A stretch of DNA of 64,000 nt from Polaribacter sp. NJDZ03 (GTDB lineage: Bacteria > Bacteroidota > Bacteroidia > Flavobacteriales > Flavobacteriaceae): positions 995,501 through 1,059,500 of the forward strand of contig NZ_CP079195.1 in assembly GCF_019263805.1 (NCBI RefSeq), in the 5' to 3' direction. Of this stretch, positions 36,619 through 46,246 are shown piece by piece. Below the pieces are notes generated by a model. It did not search any database, was not told the origin of the DNA, and worked only from the letters and a program-made list of their open reading frames with translations. A program made the position numbers and the translations under genes. Position 1 is the first letter of the stretch. Every line of letters begins with the position of its first letter.

Positions 36619-37122
36619 ATGTACAAAATACGCGTAATTTTAGACACAAAAGAAGATGTAATCAGAACTATTTTGGTTGACAACAACTTAAACTTAGAAG
36701 ATTTACATGCCACAATTGCTAAAGCCTTTGGTTTTGGAGGTAGAGAAATGGCTTCTTTTTATAGAACTGATGATGAATGGGAGCAGGGAGAAGAGATTCC
36801 GTTGTTTAATATGGAAGAGATTGGCGAAGGTATTTCTATGAAAACTTGTATTTTAAATGAAACTTTACCAGAGGAAGGTGATAAACTAATTTATGTGTAC
36901 GATTTCTTAAAAATGTGGACTTTCTACGTTGAAGTTATTGAGGTTTCGGCTGACAAAAAAGAAGATTTACCCCAAATTATTTTAACTGTTGGAGAAATAC
37001 CAAGTGAAGCTCCTGAAAAAGAATTTGTTGCAGAAAAATTAGATGATGGTTTTGGTGACGAAGAAGATATTGATGATGAATTTGGTCATTTTGATGATGA
37101 TTACGATTTTACTGAATATTAA
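36619..37122 (+). CDS. pRiA4b ORF-3-like family protein with acidic tail
   Basis: A 167-residue protein beginning YKIRVILDTKEDVIRTILV, which resembles the plasmid pRiA4b ORF-3/IS1096 TnpR-associated family (NLNLEDLHATIAKAFGF, then FLKMWTFYVEVIEV). I choose the ATG at 36619; an upstream in-frame start would overlap the divergent thioesterase gene and the promoter. The last 25 residues are almost all Asp, Glu, Gly and Phe. Despite the family name there is no transposase nearby, so it seems to be a resident chromosomal gene. Function unknown. Its stop codon lies inside a 10-bp-stem hairpin (37109-37137). Confidence 0.72.
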   Translation: MYKIRVILDTKEDVIRTILVDNNLNLEDLHATIAKAFGFGGREMASFYRTDDEWEQGEEIPLFNMEEIGEGISMKTCILNETLPEEGDKLIYVYDFLKMWTFYVEVIEVSADKKEDLPQIILTVGEIPSEAPEKEFVAEKLDDGFGDEEDIDDEFGHFDDDYDFTEY

Positions 37123-37298
37123 TTTAGTATTCAGTAACAATTTACAGTAATTTTTTAAGTCGTTAGTAATTATATTTAAGTCAATTATTTCCATTCTGAA
37201 CTTGACTGATTACAGCCAACTTAAAACTGCTGACTTATTTGTTGTAACAAAATTGTAATTTGGTCGTCTTACAAATATAATCGACTAAATCAATTTCT

Positions 37299-38195
37299 TT
37301 GGAAACTATCTTATCACTCAAAAATCTCGATAAAAAATACGGAAAAGTTCACGCAGTAAACAATCTTTCTTTTGATATAGAGAGAGGAAATGTCTACGGA
37401 ATTTTAGGTCCTAACGGAAGTGGAAAATCTACCACTTTAGGTATTATTTTAAATGTTGTAAACAGAACTTCTGGAGAGTTTTCTTGGTTTAACGGAAAAC
37501 TAACTACACATCAAGCCTTAAAAAAAGTAGGTGCAATTATAGAGCGACCTAATTTTTATCCTTACATGACGGCTACTCAAAACCTAGCTTTAATTTGTAA
37601 GATAAAAGAAATATCAACAGAAAAAATTAACGAGAAACTTACAACAGTTAACCTTTTCGACAGAAGAGATAGCAAGTTTAGTACGTTTTCTTTAGGGATG
37701 AAGCAGCGTTTGGCTATTGCTTCTGCCCTATTAAATGATCCTGAAATTTTAATTTTAGATGAACCTACAAATGGTTTAGATCCACAAGGAATTCATGAAA
37801 TTCGTCAGATTATACAAAATATTGCTGCAAACGGAACTACAATTTTATTAGCTTCTCACCTATTAGACGAAGTAGAAAAAGTATGCTCTCATGTGGTTGT
37901 AATTAGAAATGGTGTAAAATTATATGCTGGTCGTGTAGATGAAATGACAGCTTCTAATGGTTTGTTCGAACTAAAAGTAGAAACGAACGAAGATAAATTA
38001 ATGGCTCTTTTAGAAGAACATCCTGCAATTGGTAAAATAAGTAAAGATCACGAAACGATAATAGCTACTTTAAACAGCGAAATTTCAGCAACAGAAATAA
38101 ATGAATTTCTATTTAAAAAAGGAATTCTTTTATCTCATTTAGTTAAACGCAAACCTAGTTTAGAGCAACAATTTTTAGATTTAACTAAAAATTAA
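37299..38195 (+). CDS. ABC transporter ATPase subunit
   Basis: A 298-residue ATP-binding subunit: Walker A GILGPNGSGKSTTLG, Q-loop IIERPNFYPYMTA, signature FSLGMKQRLAIA, Walker B EILILDEPTNGLDP and His switch LLASHLLDEV. The C-terminal 80 residues are the extra domain of BcrA/CcmA-type exporters. I use the TTG at 37299 because it begins the conserved ETILSLKNLDKKYG segment. It pairs with the permease gene at 38300. The substrate is unknown; a GldA role in gliding is less likely from the sequence pattern. Confidence 0.88.
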   Translation: METILSLKNLDKKYGKVHAVNNLSFDIERGNVYGILGPNGSGKSTTLGIILNVVNRTSGEFSWFNGKLTTHQALKKVGAIIERPNFYPYMTATQNLALICKIKEISTEKINEKLTTVNLFDRRDSKFSTFSLGMKQRLAIASALLNDPEILILDEPTNGLDPQGIHEIRQIIQNIAANGTTILLASHLLDEVEKVCSHVVVIRNGVKLYAGRVDEMTASNGLFELKVETNEDKLMALLEEHPAIGKISKDHETIIATLNSEISATEINEFLFKKGILLSHLVKRKPSLEQQFLDLTKN

Positions 38196-38238
38196 CCGCA
38201 GAGACACAAAGGAATACGCAGAGTTCACCAAGAAAAAA
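38196..38238 (+). repeat. Short CCGCAGAGACAC-type intergenic repeat remnant
   Basis: Directly after the ATPase stop codon is a stretch beginning CCGCAGAGACACAAAGG and containing ACGCAGAG. It is more GC-rich than the surrounding spacer and looks like the CGCAGAG-type dispersed intergenic repeats seen in many bacterial genomes. Only one copy is in the window. Confidence 0.4.
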
Positions 38239-38299
38239 TAATTATACATTCCTTGTATTCCATCAACTAAAAATAACAACTTTAAATACATCTTAAAAA

Positions 38300-39145
38300 A
38301 TGTTAAGACTACTAACTATAGAATTTCATAAATTAAAACACAACAGTGCCAGTAAAGTATTATCCCTTATTTACTTTGGTTTACTTACCTCTATTGCATT
38401 AATTGCTGCCATAAAATTTGATATTGGACCAATTAAATTCCATTTAGCAGATATGGGTATTTTTAATTTTCCATACATCTGGCATTTTAACACCTATATG
38501 GCTTCTATTTTAAAGTTTTTCTTGCTCTTAGTTATTGTTTCTATGATGGCTAATGAATATAGTTATAAAACCTTAAAGCAAAATTTAATTGATGGTTTAA
38601 GTAAAAAAGAATTTATACTCTCTAAGTTTTATACTGTAGTTGTATTTGCTTTAATTTCAACTATTTTTGTATTTGTAGTTTCTTTAATTTTAGGATTGGT
38701 CTATTCAGACTACAATGAATTTTCAATAATTACAACAGATTTAATCTACTTATTAGCTTTCTTTATAAAATTAATTGGTTTCTTTTCTATGGGGTTATTT
38801 TTTGGAATTTTAGTAAAACGATCTGCCTTTGCTGTTGGGGCCATGGTAGTTTGGCTTATCATAGAAAGTATGTTTAAAGGCTATCTATTTTGGACTTTTA
38901 GAGGTGCAGATAAAACAACCGAATCTGTAGATGCTATTATGCAATTTTTACCTTTAGAGTCTATATCTAACTTAATAAAAGAGCCATTTTCTAGGTTAGG
39001 TGCTGTAAGGTCTGTAGCCAGCCAAATAGGAGAAAATTTCACAAAAAGCTACGATGTCCATTTTTCTTCAATATTAATTGTTTGTTTCTGGTCGTTCATA
39101 TTTATTTATCTTTCTTATGCTTTGTTAAAAAAGAGAGACTTATAA
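38300..39145 (+). CDS. ABC-2 type permease
   Basis: A 281-residue inner-membrane protein with six hydrophobic helices (for example LSLIYFGLLTSIALIAAI, FFLLLVIVSMMANEY and a final ILIVCFWSFIFIYLSYALL) and the typical MANEYSYKTLKQNLIDGLSKKEFILSK loop that contacts the ATPase. It lies 104 bp after the ATPase gene, and the two form a two-component exporter. Substrate unknown. Confidence 0.85.
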   Translation: MLRLLTIEFHKLKHNSASKVLSLIYFGLLTSIALIAAIKFDIGPIKFHLADMGIFNFPYIWHFNTYMASILKFFLLLVIVSMMANEYSYKTLKQNLIDGLSKKEFILSKFYTVVVFALISTIFVFVVSLILGLVYSDYNEFSIITTDLIYLLAFFIKLIGFFSMGLFFGILVKRSAFAVGAMVVWLIIESMFKGYLFWTFRGADKTTESVDAIMQFLPLESISNLIKEPFSRLGAVRSVASQIGENFTKSYDVHFSSILIVCFWSFIFIYLSYALLKKRDL

Positions 39146-39344
39146 TACTTTTTAAACATATTTGGTAATACTAAAAATAACATTATCAGATAAATAAATT
39201 TATAACACTGTCATTACAGTTAGTTATTCTGCTGAAACAAGTGTTCTATAACATGATTTAATACTTTTTAAACAACCTTTTTTTTTATCATTTTTAATCA
39301 TAAGAATATTTCTTAAATTAGCACAAATTAAGAAATAAAATTCT

Positions 39345-40973
39345 ATGGATTTAAACTTCAATAAAAACGAAGATTATAATAAATTGTTAGCATCAGATCT
39401 AAAAAGAAGATTTGCCAAAGTAAAATTAGGTGGTGGTCAAAAAAGAATTGACAAACTGCATGAAAAGGGCAAAATGACGGCAAGAGAAAGAGTTGATTAT
39501 CTTTTAGATAGCAATTCTAAATCTATAGAAATTGGAGCTTTTGCTGGTGAAGATATGTATGCAGAACATGGAGGGTGCCCTTCTGGAGGTGTAGTTGTAA
39601 AAATGGGATACGTAAAAGGAAAACAATGTATTGTTGTTGCAAACGATGCTACTGTAAAAGCAGGTGCTTGGTTCCCTATTACAGGAAAAAAGAATTTACG
39701 TGCTCAAGAAATATCCATAGAAAATAGATTGCCAATTATTTACTTAGTAGATTCTGCGGGTGTTTATCTGCCTTTGCAGGATGAAATTTTTCCAGACAAA
39801 GAACATTTTGGTCGTATTTTTAGAAATAACGCCATTATGAGTAGTATGGGAATTACACAAATTTCTGCCGTTATGGGAAGCTGTGTTGCAGGTGGTGCGT
39901 ACTTACCAATTATGAGTGATGAAGCTTTGATTGTAGATAAAACTGCCAGTATTTTTCTTGCCGGAAGTTATTTAGTAAAAGCCGCTATTGGCGAATCTAT
40001 AGACAATGAAACTTTAGGTGGGGCAACTACACATTGCGAAATATCTGGAGTTACAGATTACAAAGCAAAAGACGATAAAGACGCGCTTGATAAAATAAAG
40101 TTCATTATTGATAAAATTGGTGATTATGACAAAGCAGGTTTTAGTAAAACTGAAGCTTTTCCGCCAAAAGAAAATGAAGATGATATTTTCGGAATCCTTC
40201 CGAAGGAAAGAAACGCGCAATATGATATGTTAGAAATCATAAAGCGTTTGGTAGATAATTCTGAATTTGAACAATACAAAGAAGGCTACGGAAAAACCAT
40301 TTTAACCGGTTATGCACGTATTGATGGTTGGGCAGTAGGTATTGTTGCCAATCAACGAAAATTAGTAAAAACACAAAAGGGAGAAATGCAATTTGGAGGT
40401 GTTATTTATAACGATTCCGCAGATAAAGCTACCCGTTTTATTGCCAATTGTAATCAGAAAAAAATACCGTTGGTTTTCTTACAAGATGTTACCGGTTTTA
40501 TGGTGGGCTCTAAATCTGAACATGGCGGAATTATAAAAGATGGTGCCAAAATGGTAAATGCAGTAAGTAATTCTGTAGTGCCAAAATTCACCATTGTTAT
40601 TGGTAATTCTTACGGAGCAGGAAATTATGCCATGTGTGGTAAAGCATACGACCCAAGGTTAATTGTTGCGTGGCCAAGTGCAGAATTAGCTGTTATGAGT
40701 GGTAACTCTGCCGCTAAAGTATTATTACAAATAGAAACGGCATCACTTAAAAAACGTGGAGAAGAAATAACACCAGAAAAAGAAGCTGAGCTATTCGATA
40801 AAATAAAATCGCGTTATGACAAGCAAATTTCACCTTATTATGCCGCTGCCAGAATCTGGACAGACGCTGTAATTAACCCGTTAAAAACTAGAGATTGGAT
40901 TTCTATGGGAATTGAAGCCGCAAACCACGCTCCTATTACAAAACAATTTAATATGGGAATTCTACAAGTGTAG
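39345..40973 (+). CDS. Acyl-CoA carboxylase carboxyltransferase (beta) subunit
   Basis: A 542-residue biotin-dependent carboxyltransferase of the PccB/MccB family that moves CO2 from biotin to an acyl-CoA. Motifs: RIDKLHEKGKMTARERVDYLLD, GGCPSGGVVVKMG, the oxyanion loops AGGAYLPIMSD and GNSYGAGNYAMCG, and QDVTGFMVGS. The segment THCEISGVTDYKAKDDKDAL is like methylcrotonyl-CoA carboxylase beta, but propionyl-CoA is also possible. The biotin carboxylase subunit is not in the window, so the partner must be encoded elsewhere. The 199-bp spacer upstream holds a 16-bp direct repeat (39143 and 39259). Confidence 0.88.
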   Translation: MDLNFNKNEDYNKLLASDLKRRFAKVKLGGGQKRIDKLHEKGKMTARERVDYLLDSNSKSIEIGAFAGEDMYAEHGGCPSGGVVVKMGYVKGKQCIVVANDATVKAGAWFPITGKKNLRAQEISIENRLPIIYLVDSAGVYLPLQDEIFPDKEHFGRIFRNNAIMSSMGITQISAVMGSCVAGGAYLPIMSDEALIVDKTASIFLAGSYLVKAAIGESIDNETLGGATTHCEISGVTDYKAKDDKDALDKIKFIIDKIGDYDKAGFSKTEAFPPKENEDDIFGILPKERNAQYDMLEIIKRLVDNSEFEQYKEGYGKTILTGYARIDGWAVGIVANQRKLVKTQKGEMQFGGVIYNDSADKATRFIANCNQKKIPLVFLQDVTGFMVGSKSEHGGIIKDGAKMVNAVSNSVVPKFTIVIGNSYGAGNYAMCGKAYDPRLIVAWPSAELAVMSGNSAAKVLLQIETASLKKRGEEITPEKEAELFDKIKSRYDKQISPYYAAARIWTDAVINPLKTRDWISMGIEAANHAPITKQFNMGILQV

Positions 40974-41024
40974 TTTTTTGTGTAATTTTGACTGATTTTA
41001 AAAAAAAACAACTATAAATTGAAT

Positions 41025-42224
41025 ATGAAGAAAACTACAACCTTATTTTTAACATTACTAATGATTTTTGCTTTTACAGAAAATAGTGAAGCTCAATTAT
41101 GGAAAAGACTTAAAAAGAAAGCTGAAGATGCACTTGTAAAAGGTGCAGAAGACAAAATTGATAAAACGATTAACGGAGAAACCACTGCAGATAATGAGAG
41201 CATAGAAAATGATGATGAAGATAGTGAATTAGTCAGTAATGATACACCTAACTTATGGAGAAACTTTCGTTTTGTACCTGGAGAAGATGTTATCTTTTAT
41301 GATGATTTAAAAACAGAAGAAATTGGCGAATTCCCTGCTCGTTGGGACTTGATAAAAGGAAGCGCTGAAGTAGCTAGATTAAATGGAGAAAAAGTAATAA
41401 TTTTAATGTCTAAAGACGGAAACACAATTACTCCGTTAATGAAAAGTACAGATTATCTAGGTGATGAATTTACCATAGAATATGATCTTTTAATACCTAA
41501 TTTTAGACAAGAAAAAATTTGGTGGATGAGTCAAAACATACATTTTACACCTAAGTTTCAGTACGAAGACGTACAAGTTAGGTTTAATGTAAATTCAGAT
41601 AAATTACTTGGTTGGGCATCTAATAGCGAATTTAAAATTGAAAACATTGCAATTGGCGCTCAAAATGAATGGCATCATATTTCAATATCTTATTATAAGG
41701 GAAAGTACAAAATGTATTACGACTCTAAAAGAATTTCTAACTTACCAAATTTTGATGTAAAACCAACCGTTTTTGGTTTAGAACTAATTTGCCTTACTAG
41801 AAGTAAGAAAGCGCATCCCTATATTGCTTTAAAAAATGTTAGAATTGCTCATGGAGGTGGAGAAATGTATAAGAGAATTATTACCGAAGGAAAATACGTA
41901 ACTAACGGAATTATCTTCGACAGCGGAAAAGCTAAAATTAAGAAACCTTCTTTAGGAATTATTAACAAAATAGTATCAATTTTAAAAGATAATTCTGATT
42001 GGAATTTTGATATTGTTGGTTATACTGATAATGAAGGCGCAGATGCTATTAATTTAAAATTATCTGAAGAAAGAGCAAATGCAGTAAAACAAGCTATTGT
42101 AGAGCAAGGAATAAAGACAGAAAGATTAACCGTTATTGGTAAAGGAAAAGCAGAAGCTTTAAATAGTAATAGTACTCCTGAAGAGAAAGCAAACAACAGA
42201 CGTGTTGCTTTTGTAAAGAAATAA
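41025..42224 (+). CDS. OmpA-family outer-membrane protein with LamG-like middle domain
   Basis: A protein of about 399 residues that should tie the outer membrane to peptidoglycan. It has a signal peptide ending near NSEAQ, an amphipathic and acidic linker (residues 25-75), a middle beta-sandwich of laminin-G/concanavalin type (FPARWDLIKGSAEVARLNG ... HISISYYKGKYKMYYDSKRISN), and a C-terminal OmpA domain (GIIFDSGKAKIKKPSL, VGYTDNEGADAINLKLSEERANAV, GKGKAEAL, NRRVAFVKK). I use the ATG at 41025 rather than the TTG six bases earlier because it gives a better signal peptide. It has its own terminator at 42331. Confidence 0.85.
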   Translation: MKKTTTLFLTLLMIFAFTENSEAQLWKRLKKKAEDALVKGAEDKIDKTINGETTADNESIENDDEDSELVSNDTPNLWRNFRFVPGEDVIFYDDLKTEEIGEFPARWDLIKGSAEVARLNGEKVIILMSKDGNTITPLMKSTDYLGDEFTIEYDLLIPNFRQEKIWWMSQNIHFTPKFQYEDVQVRFNVNSDKLLGWASNSEFKIENIAIGAQNEWHHISISYYKGKYKMYYDSKRISNLPNFDVKPTVFGLELICLTRSKKAHPYIALKNVRIAHGGGEMYKRIITEGKYVTNGIIFDSGKAKIKKPSLGIINKIVSILKDNSDWNFDIVGYTDNEGADAINLKLSEERANAVKQAIVEQGIKTERLTVIGKGKAEALNSNSTPEEKANNRRVAFVKK

Positions 42225-42330
42225 AGAAAAGACCTTCAAAAAAATAAATTAGTAATCGTTTTTTAAAATAGAGAAACATCTTAATAGCTCACATATTAAT
42301 TAATTTTAATATATGAGTTTTACTATTACA

Positions 42331-42364
42331 AGAGCTCTTTTTTTAGGCTCAAGAAAAGAGCTCT
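42331..42364 (+). terminator. Terminator of the OmpA-family gene
   Basis: An 11-bp perfect stem (AGAGCTCTTTT / AAAAGAGCTCT) with a 12-base loop, followed by an A/T-rich stretch with a weak T-run. Confidence 0.65.
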
Positions 42365-42431
42365 ATTTATTATTAAAAATTAAGAAATTTAATTAATGAT
42401 TATTATCATAAATAATAATATTTCTAAACTA

Positions 42432-42439
42432 TATTTTTG
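42432..42439 (+). promoter_or_regulatory. pta-ackA promoter -7 box
   Basis: TATTTTTG fits TAnnTTTG and lies 20 bp before the pta ATG, giving a short leader. No clear -33 TTTG is seen. Confidence 0.5.
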
Positions 42440-42459
42440 CGTAACAATTAATAAAAACA

Positions 42460-44553
42460 ATGAGTAAAGCTATATATATTGCCGCAATTGAATCTGACAG
42501 TGGTAAATCTTTGGTATCATTAGGTCTTTTAAGAATGATGTTAACCAAATCATCTAAAGTAGGATATTTTAGACCTATTATCAACGAAGTAAAAGACAGT
42601 AAATTTGATGATCACACCAATACTGCTATCAACTTTTTTAATTTAGATATCGATTATGATGACTGTTATGCTTATAAACACAATGAAGTTGTAGAACTAT
42701 TAAGTGAAGGTAAAACAGATGATGTTATTCATAAAGTAATTAAAAAATATAAAAAGCTAGAAGCTAAATATGATTATGTGCTGGTAGAAGGTACAGACTT
42801 TTCTGGTGAAGGTGGTTTTACAGAATTAGATGTAAATTTAATGATTGCCAAAAATTTAGGTATTCCTGCATTAATAGTGGGTTCTGGTAATGGCAAGAAA
42901 AAGAAAGATTTTGTTAACACCATGCAACTTACCTATAAATCCTTTATCAAAAAAGAGGTAGATGTTATTGGTATTATTGCTAATAAAATAGAAGTTGATG
43001 AAGTAGATTATATTCAACAAGAATTAGAAAAAAGTTTTCCAGAAAATTTACAAATAAACGTAATACCTAAAGTAGATTTTTTAGCATACCCAACCGTTAG
43101 AGAAGTCTTACAAGCTTTAGAAGGTAAAGTGTTATTTGGAGAACAATTTCTAGACAATGCAATTGGTAGTTATAGTACTGGTGCTATGCAACTGCGTAAC
43201 TATTTAACAAGAATTAGAGAAAATGCTTTAGTAGTTACTCCTGGTGACAGAGCAGATATTATATTGGGAGCTCTACAAGCAAATGCTTCTACTAATTATC
43301 CTAAAATTGCAGGTATTGTTTTAACAGGATCTTTATTACCAGAAGAATCAATTACCAAGCTAATTGAAGGTGTACAATCTACCGTGCCTATTATTTCTGT
43401 AGAAGGAGGTACTTTTGGTATTTCTAATAAAATTGGAGCTGTAAAATCTAAAATTTACGCAAGCCACAACAAAAAAATATTACTATCTCTAGACACTTTT
43501 GATACGTATGTAAACGCAGAAGGGTTAACAAATACACTTACCTCTTACCATTCCGTAAAATTAACACCTAGTATGTTTCAATACAATCTTCTGCAAAAAG
43601 CAAGAGCTTATAAAAAACATATTGTTTTACCAGAGGGTGATGATGAAAGAATTATTACTGCAGCTGCTCGTTTGCAATTATTAGACATTGTAGATTTAAC
43701 ATTACTAGGAGATAGAAATGTAATTCAGTATAAATGTGATCAAATAGGATTGCAAATAGATCTAGATAAAATAAACATTCTAAACCCAGAAGACTCAATT
43801 CATAATAATGCTTTTATAAAAACATTATATGAAGCTCGTAAACATAAAGGCATGACAGAAACCATGGCCGAAGATTTAGTAAACGATGTTTCTTATTACG
43901 GAACCTTAATGATTATGAATGGTTTGGCAGACGGAATGGTGTCTGGTGCTGTGCATACAACCATGCACACCATAAAACCATCTTTACAGTTAATTAAAAC
44001 AAAACCAGGGGTATCTGTAGTTTCTTCTGTATTTTTTATGTGTTTATCAGACCGAGTTTCTGTAATGGGAGATTGTGCTGTAAACCCAAACCCTAATGCA
44101 GAACAATTAGCAGAAATTGCAATCTCTTCTGCTCAATCTGCAGAAGCTTTTGGTATAGAAGCAAAAATTGCCATGTTGTCTTATTCTTCTGGAAGTTCTG
44201 GAAAAGGAGAAGAAGTAGAAAAAGTAAGAAAAGCAACAGAAATAGTGAGACGCTTACATCCAGAATTAAAAATTGAAGGTCCAATACAATATGATGCAGC
44301 TGTAGATATGTCTGTGGCAAAAACAAAGATGCCTGAATCTGAAGTAGCAGGACAAGCATCTGTATTAATTTTCCCAGATTTAAATACAGGAAACAATACT
44401 TACAAAGCTATACAAAGAGAAACAGGAGCTTTGGCAATTGGACCAATGTTACAAGGCTTAAACAAACCCGTAAACGATTTAAGTAGAGGTTGTACTGTAG
44501 AAGATATTTTTAACACCGTTTTATTAACAGCAATACAAGCACACCAAGGATAA
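42460..44553 (+). CDS. pta: Phosphate acetyltransferase, long form
   Basis: A 697-residue enzyme that interconverts acetyl-CoA and acetyl phosphate. The N-terminal BioD-like P-loop domain (AIESDSGKSLVSLG) and a middle DRTGG domain (about residues 210-320) precede the catalytic PTA domain (KARAYKKHIVLPEGDDERIITAAARL ... DGMVSGAVHTTMHTIKPSLQLIKTKPG ... LSYSSGSSGKGEEVEKVR ... FPDLNTGNNTYK). This is the E. coli-like long form. It is one base before ackA. Confidence 0.95.
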   Translation: MSKAIYIAAIESDSGKSLVSLGLLRMMLTKSSKVGYFRPIINEVKDSKFDDHTNTAINFFNLDIDYDDCYAYKHNEVVELLSEGKTDDVIHKVIKKYKKLEAKYDYVLVEGTDFSGEGGFTELDVNLMIAKNLGIPALIVGSGNGKKKKDFVNTMQLTYKSFIKKEVDVIGIIANKIEVDEVDYIQQELEKSFPENLQINVIPKVDFLAYPTVREVLQALEGKVLFGEQFLDNAIGSYSTGAMQLRNYLTRIRENALVVTPGDRADIILGALQANASTNYPKIAGIVLTGSLLPEESITKLIEGVQSTVPIISVEGGTFGISNKIGAVKSKIYASHNKKILLSLDTFDTYVNAEGLTNTLTSYHSVKLTPSMFQYNLLQKARAYKKHIVLPEGDDERIITAAARLQLLDIVDLTLLGDRNVIQYKCDQIGLQIDLDKINILNPEDSIHNNAFIKTLYEARKHKGMTETMAEDLVNDVSYYGTLMIMNGLADGMVSGAVHTTMHTIKPSLQLIKTKPGVSVVSSVFFMCLSDRVSVMGDCAVNPNPNAEQLAEIAISSAQSAEAFGIEAKIAMLSYSSGSSGKGEEVEKVRKATEIVRRLHPELKIEGPIQYDAAVDMSVAKTKMPESEVAGQASVLIFPDLNTGNNTYKAIQRETGALAIGPMLQGLNKPVNDLSRGCTVEDIFNTVLLTAIQAHQG

Positions 44554-44554
44554 T

Positions 44555-45739
44555 ATGAATATTTTAGTTATAAATGCAGGTTCTTCATCTTTAAAATATC
44601 AATTAATAGAAATGCCTTCACAAACCGTAAAATGTGTTGGTTTAGTAGAGAGAATAGGTATGGAAGATGCTATTTTTACTCATAAAAAAGAAGATAAAAA
44701 ACACTCTGAAGTTGCACCAATATTAAACCATGAAATTGGTTTAAAAAAGATAGCAAAAGCTTTATTAGATCCAGACTTAGGTGTTATAACTTCGGTTGAT
44801 GAAATAAAAGCAATTGGTCATAGAGTTGTGCATGGAGGAAGCAGATATAACGGAACTGTTCTTATTACAGAAAAAGTAAAATTTAATATTAAAGATTTAT
44901 TTGATTTAGCTCCATTACACAATCCTGCACATTTAATGGGCATAGAGGTTGCAGAAACTATTTTTACATCTGCAAAACAAACTGCCGTTTTTGATACTGC
45001 TTTTCATCAAACAATGCCTAAGGAAGCATACCAATATGCGATTCCTACTATTTATTTAAAAGAAAATAAAGTAAGAGCTTACGGTTTTCATGGCTCTAGT
45101 CATAAATATGTTTCAGAAAAAACGATAGAATATTTAGGTAAAAAATCATCAAAAATAATTACCATTCACTTAGGTAATGGTTGCAGTATGGCTGCAATTA
45201 AAGACGGTAAATGTATAGATACTTCTATGGGATTTTCGCCAACAAACGGTTTAGTTATGGGAACTCGTGCTGGTGATATCGATCAATCTGTTATTTTCTT
45301 TTTAATGAAGAAATTTAATAAATCTGCAGATGAAGTGAATGATCTTTTACAAAAAGAATCTGGAATGAAAGGTTTAACAGGTTATTCTGATTTAAGAGAA
45401 ATTGAAGAAAAAGCAGGTAATGGAAATGAAGAATGCAAAATTGCTTTAAATCTAGCTAGTTACAGAATTAGAAAATTTATAGGTGCTTATACTGCTGCTT
45501 TAAATGGATTAGATGCTATTATCTTTACAGCCGGTATTGGAGAAAACTCAATTTTAATGAGACAAATGTCTTGCAAAGATTTAGAGTTTTTTGGTATTGA
45601 ATTAGATGAACAAAAAAATGACATTCGCTCTAACGAAATTAGAGAAATTCAGAAAGAAACAGGCAAAGTAAAAATTTTAGTAATTCCTACTAATGAAGAA
45701 CTAGAAATTGCAAAAGAGACTTACAAACTTTTAAAATAA
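44555..45739 (+). CDS. ackA: Acetate kinase
   Basis: A 394-residue enzyme that makes ATP and acetate from acetyl phosphate. Motifs: NAGSSSLKYQLIE at the N-terminus, GHRVVHGG, the catalytic region FDTAFHQTMP, YGFHGSSHKYV, HLGNGCSMAAI, DTSMGFSPTNGLVMGTRAGDID and FTAGIGENS. Normal length. With pta it forms the acetate overflow and acetate-activation pathway for sugar-fed growth, which suits a starch-degrading cell. Confidence 0.96.
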   Translation: MNILVINAGSSSLKYQLIEMPSQTVKCVGLVERIGMEDAIFTHKKEDKKHSEVAPILNHEIGLKKIAKALLDPDLGVITSVDEIKAIGHRVVHGGSRYNGTVLITEKVKFNIKDLFDLAPLHNPAHLMGIEVAETIFTSAKQTAVFDTAFHQTMPKEAYQYAIPTIYLKENKVRAYGFHGSSHKYVSEKTIEYLGKKSSKIITIHLGNGCSMAAIKDGKCIDTSMGFSPTNGLVMGTRAGDIDQSVIFFLMKKFNKSADEVNDLLQKESGMKGLTGYSDLREIEEKAGNGNEECKIALNLASYRIRKFIGAYTAALNGLDAIIFTAGIGENSILMRQMSCKDLEFFGIELDEQKNDIRSNEIREIQKETGKVKILVIPTNEELEIAKETYKLLK

Positions 45740-46183
45740 CCATACTAAAATCTTGATGTAAAACTTGACATAAATATTCGTTAGAAATCTAAATATTTTT
45801 GCTCTTCTAATCGTCAAAAGTTATACCATCAGAATTATAGTATGTATTCGTTACTTATAAAATTCATGATTAGAATCGTCATTTACCATAACCACTAAAC
45901 AATTCACTACCAACACAATAAAACAATACTTATCTTATTAAATTTTTATAGCCATGATAAACATGCACTACTTTTGGCTATGCCACTAATTAAGTCTATT
46001 AAAAATTAAGACCAATTAGATGTTCGTTTATCTTATGCAAAAAAAGACATTGTAAAAAGTAATAATAAATAAAGTATTATTTTTTATTTTCAATATTTAG
46101 AGTTTTCATAAAATTACAAAAAAACTAAATTAACTACAATACCCACTAATAGCTATATTTCTAAAAAATCCTTGGTTAAAAAA
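45740..46183. other. Gene-free stretch between ackA and yebC
   Basis: About 440 bp without a supported gene. It is strongly A/T-rich with stops in all frames and contains only a weak inverted repeat (TAGCCA ... TGGCTA, about 45949-45980). I see no terminator with a clear T-run for ackA. It may hold decayed sequence or an unrecognised small RNA. Confidence 0.5.
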
Positions 46184-46214
46184 TTGTGAGTCAACTTGCT
46201 AATTTTTACATTTG
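46184..46214 (+). promoter_or_regulatory. yebC promoter
   Basis: TTG at 46184-46186 and TACATTTG at 46207-46214 with a 20-bp spacer match the Bacteroidota consensus very well. The ATG follows 32 bp later. Confidence 0.65.
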
Positions 46215-46246
46215 TATTTATAATTTTTACAAAAAAATAATTAGAA

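Noticed and set aside
37299-38195. GldA gliding-motility ATPase
   Set aside because: The pattern is that of a general BcrA/CcmA-type ATPase, and no gldF or gldG follows; one ordinary ABC-2 permease does.
44093-44359. Leucine-rich open frame antisense to pta
   Set aside because: Its composition comes from reverse reading of a Ser/Ala/Glu-rich part of pta; the sense gene is certain.
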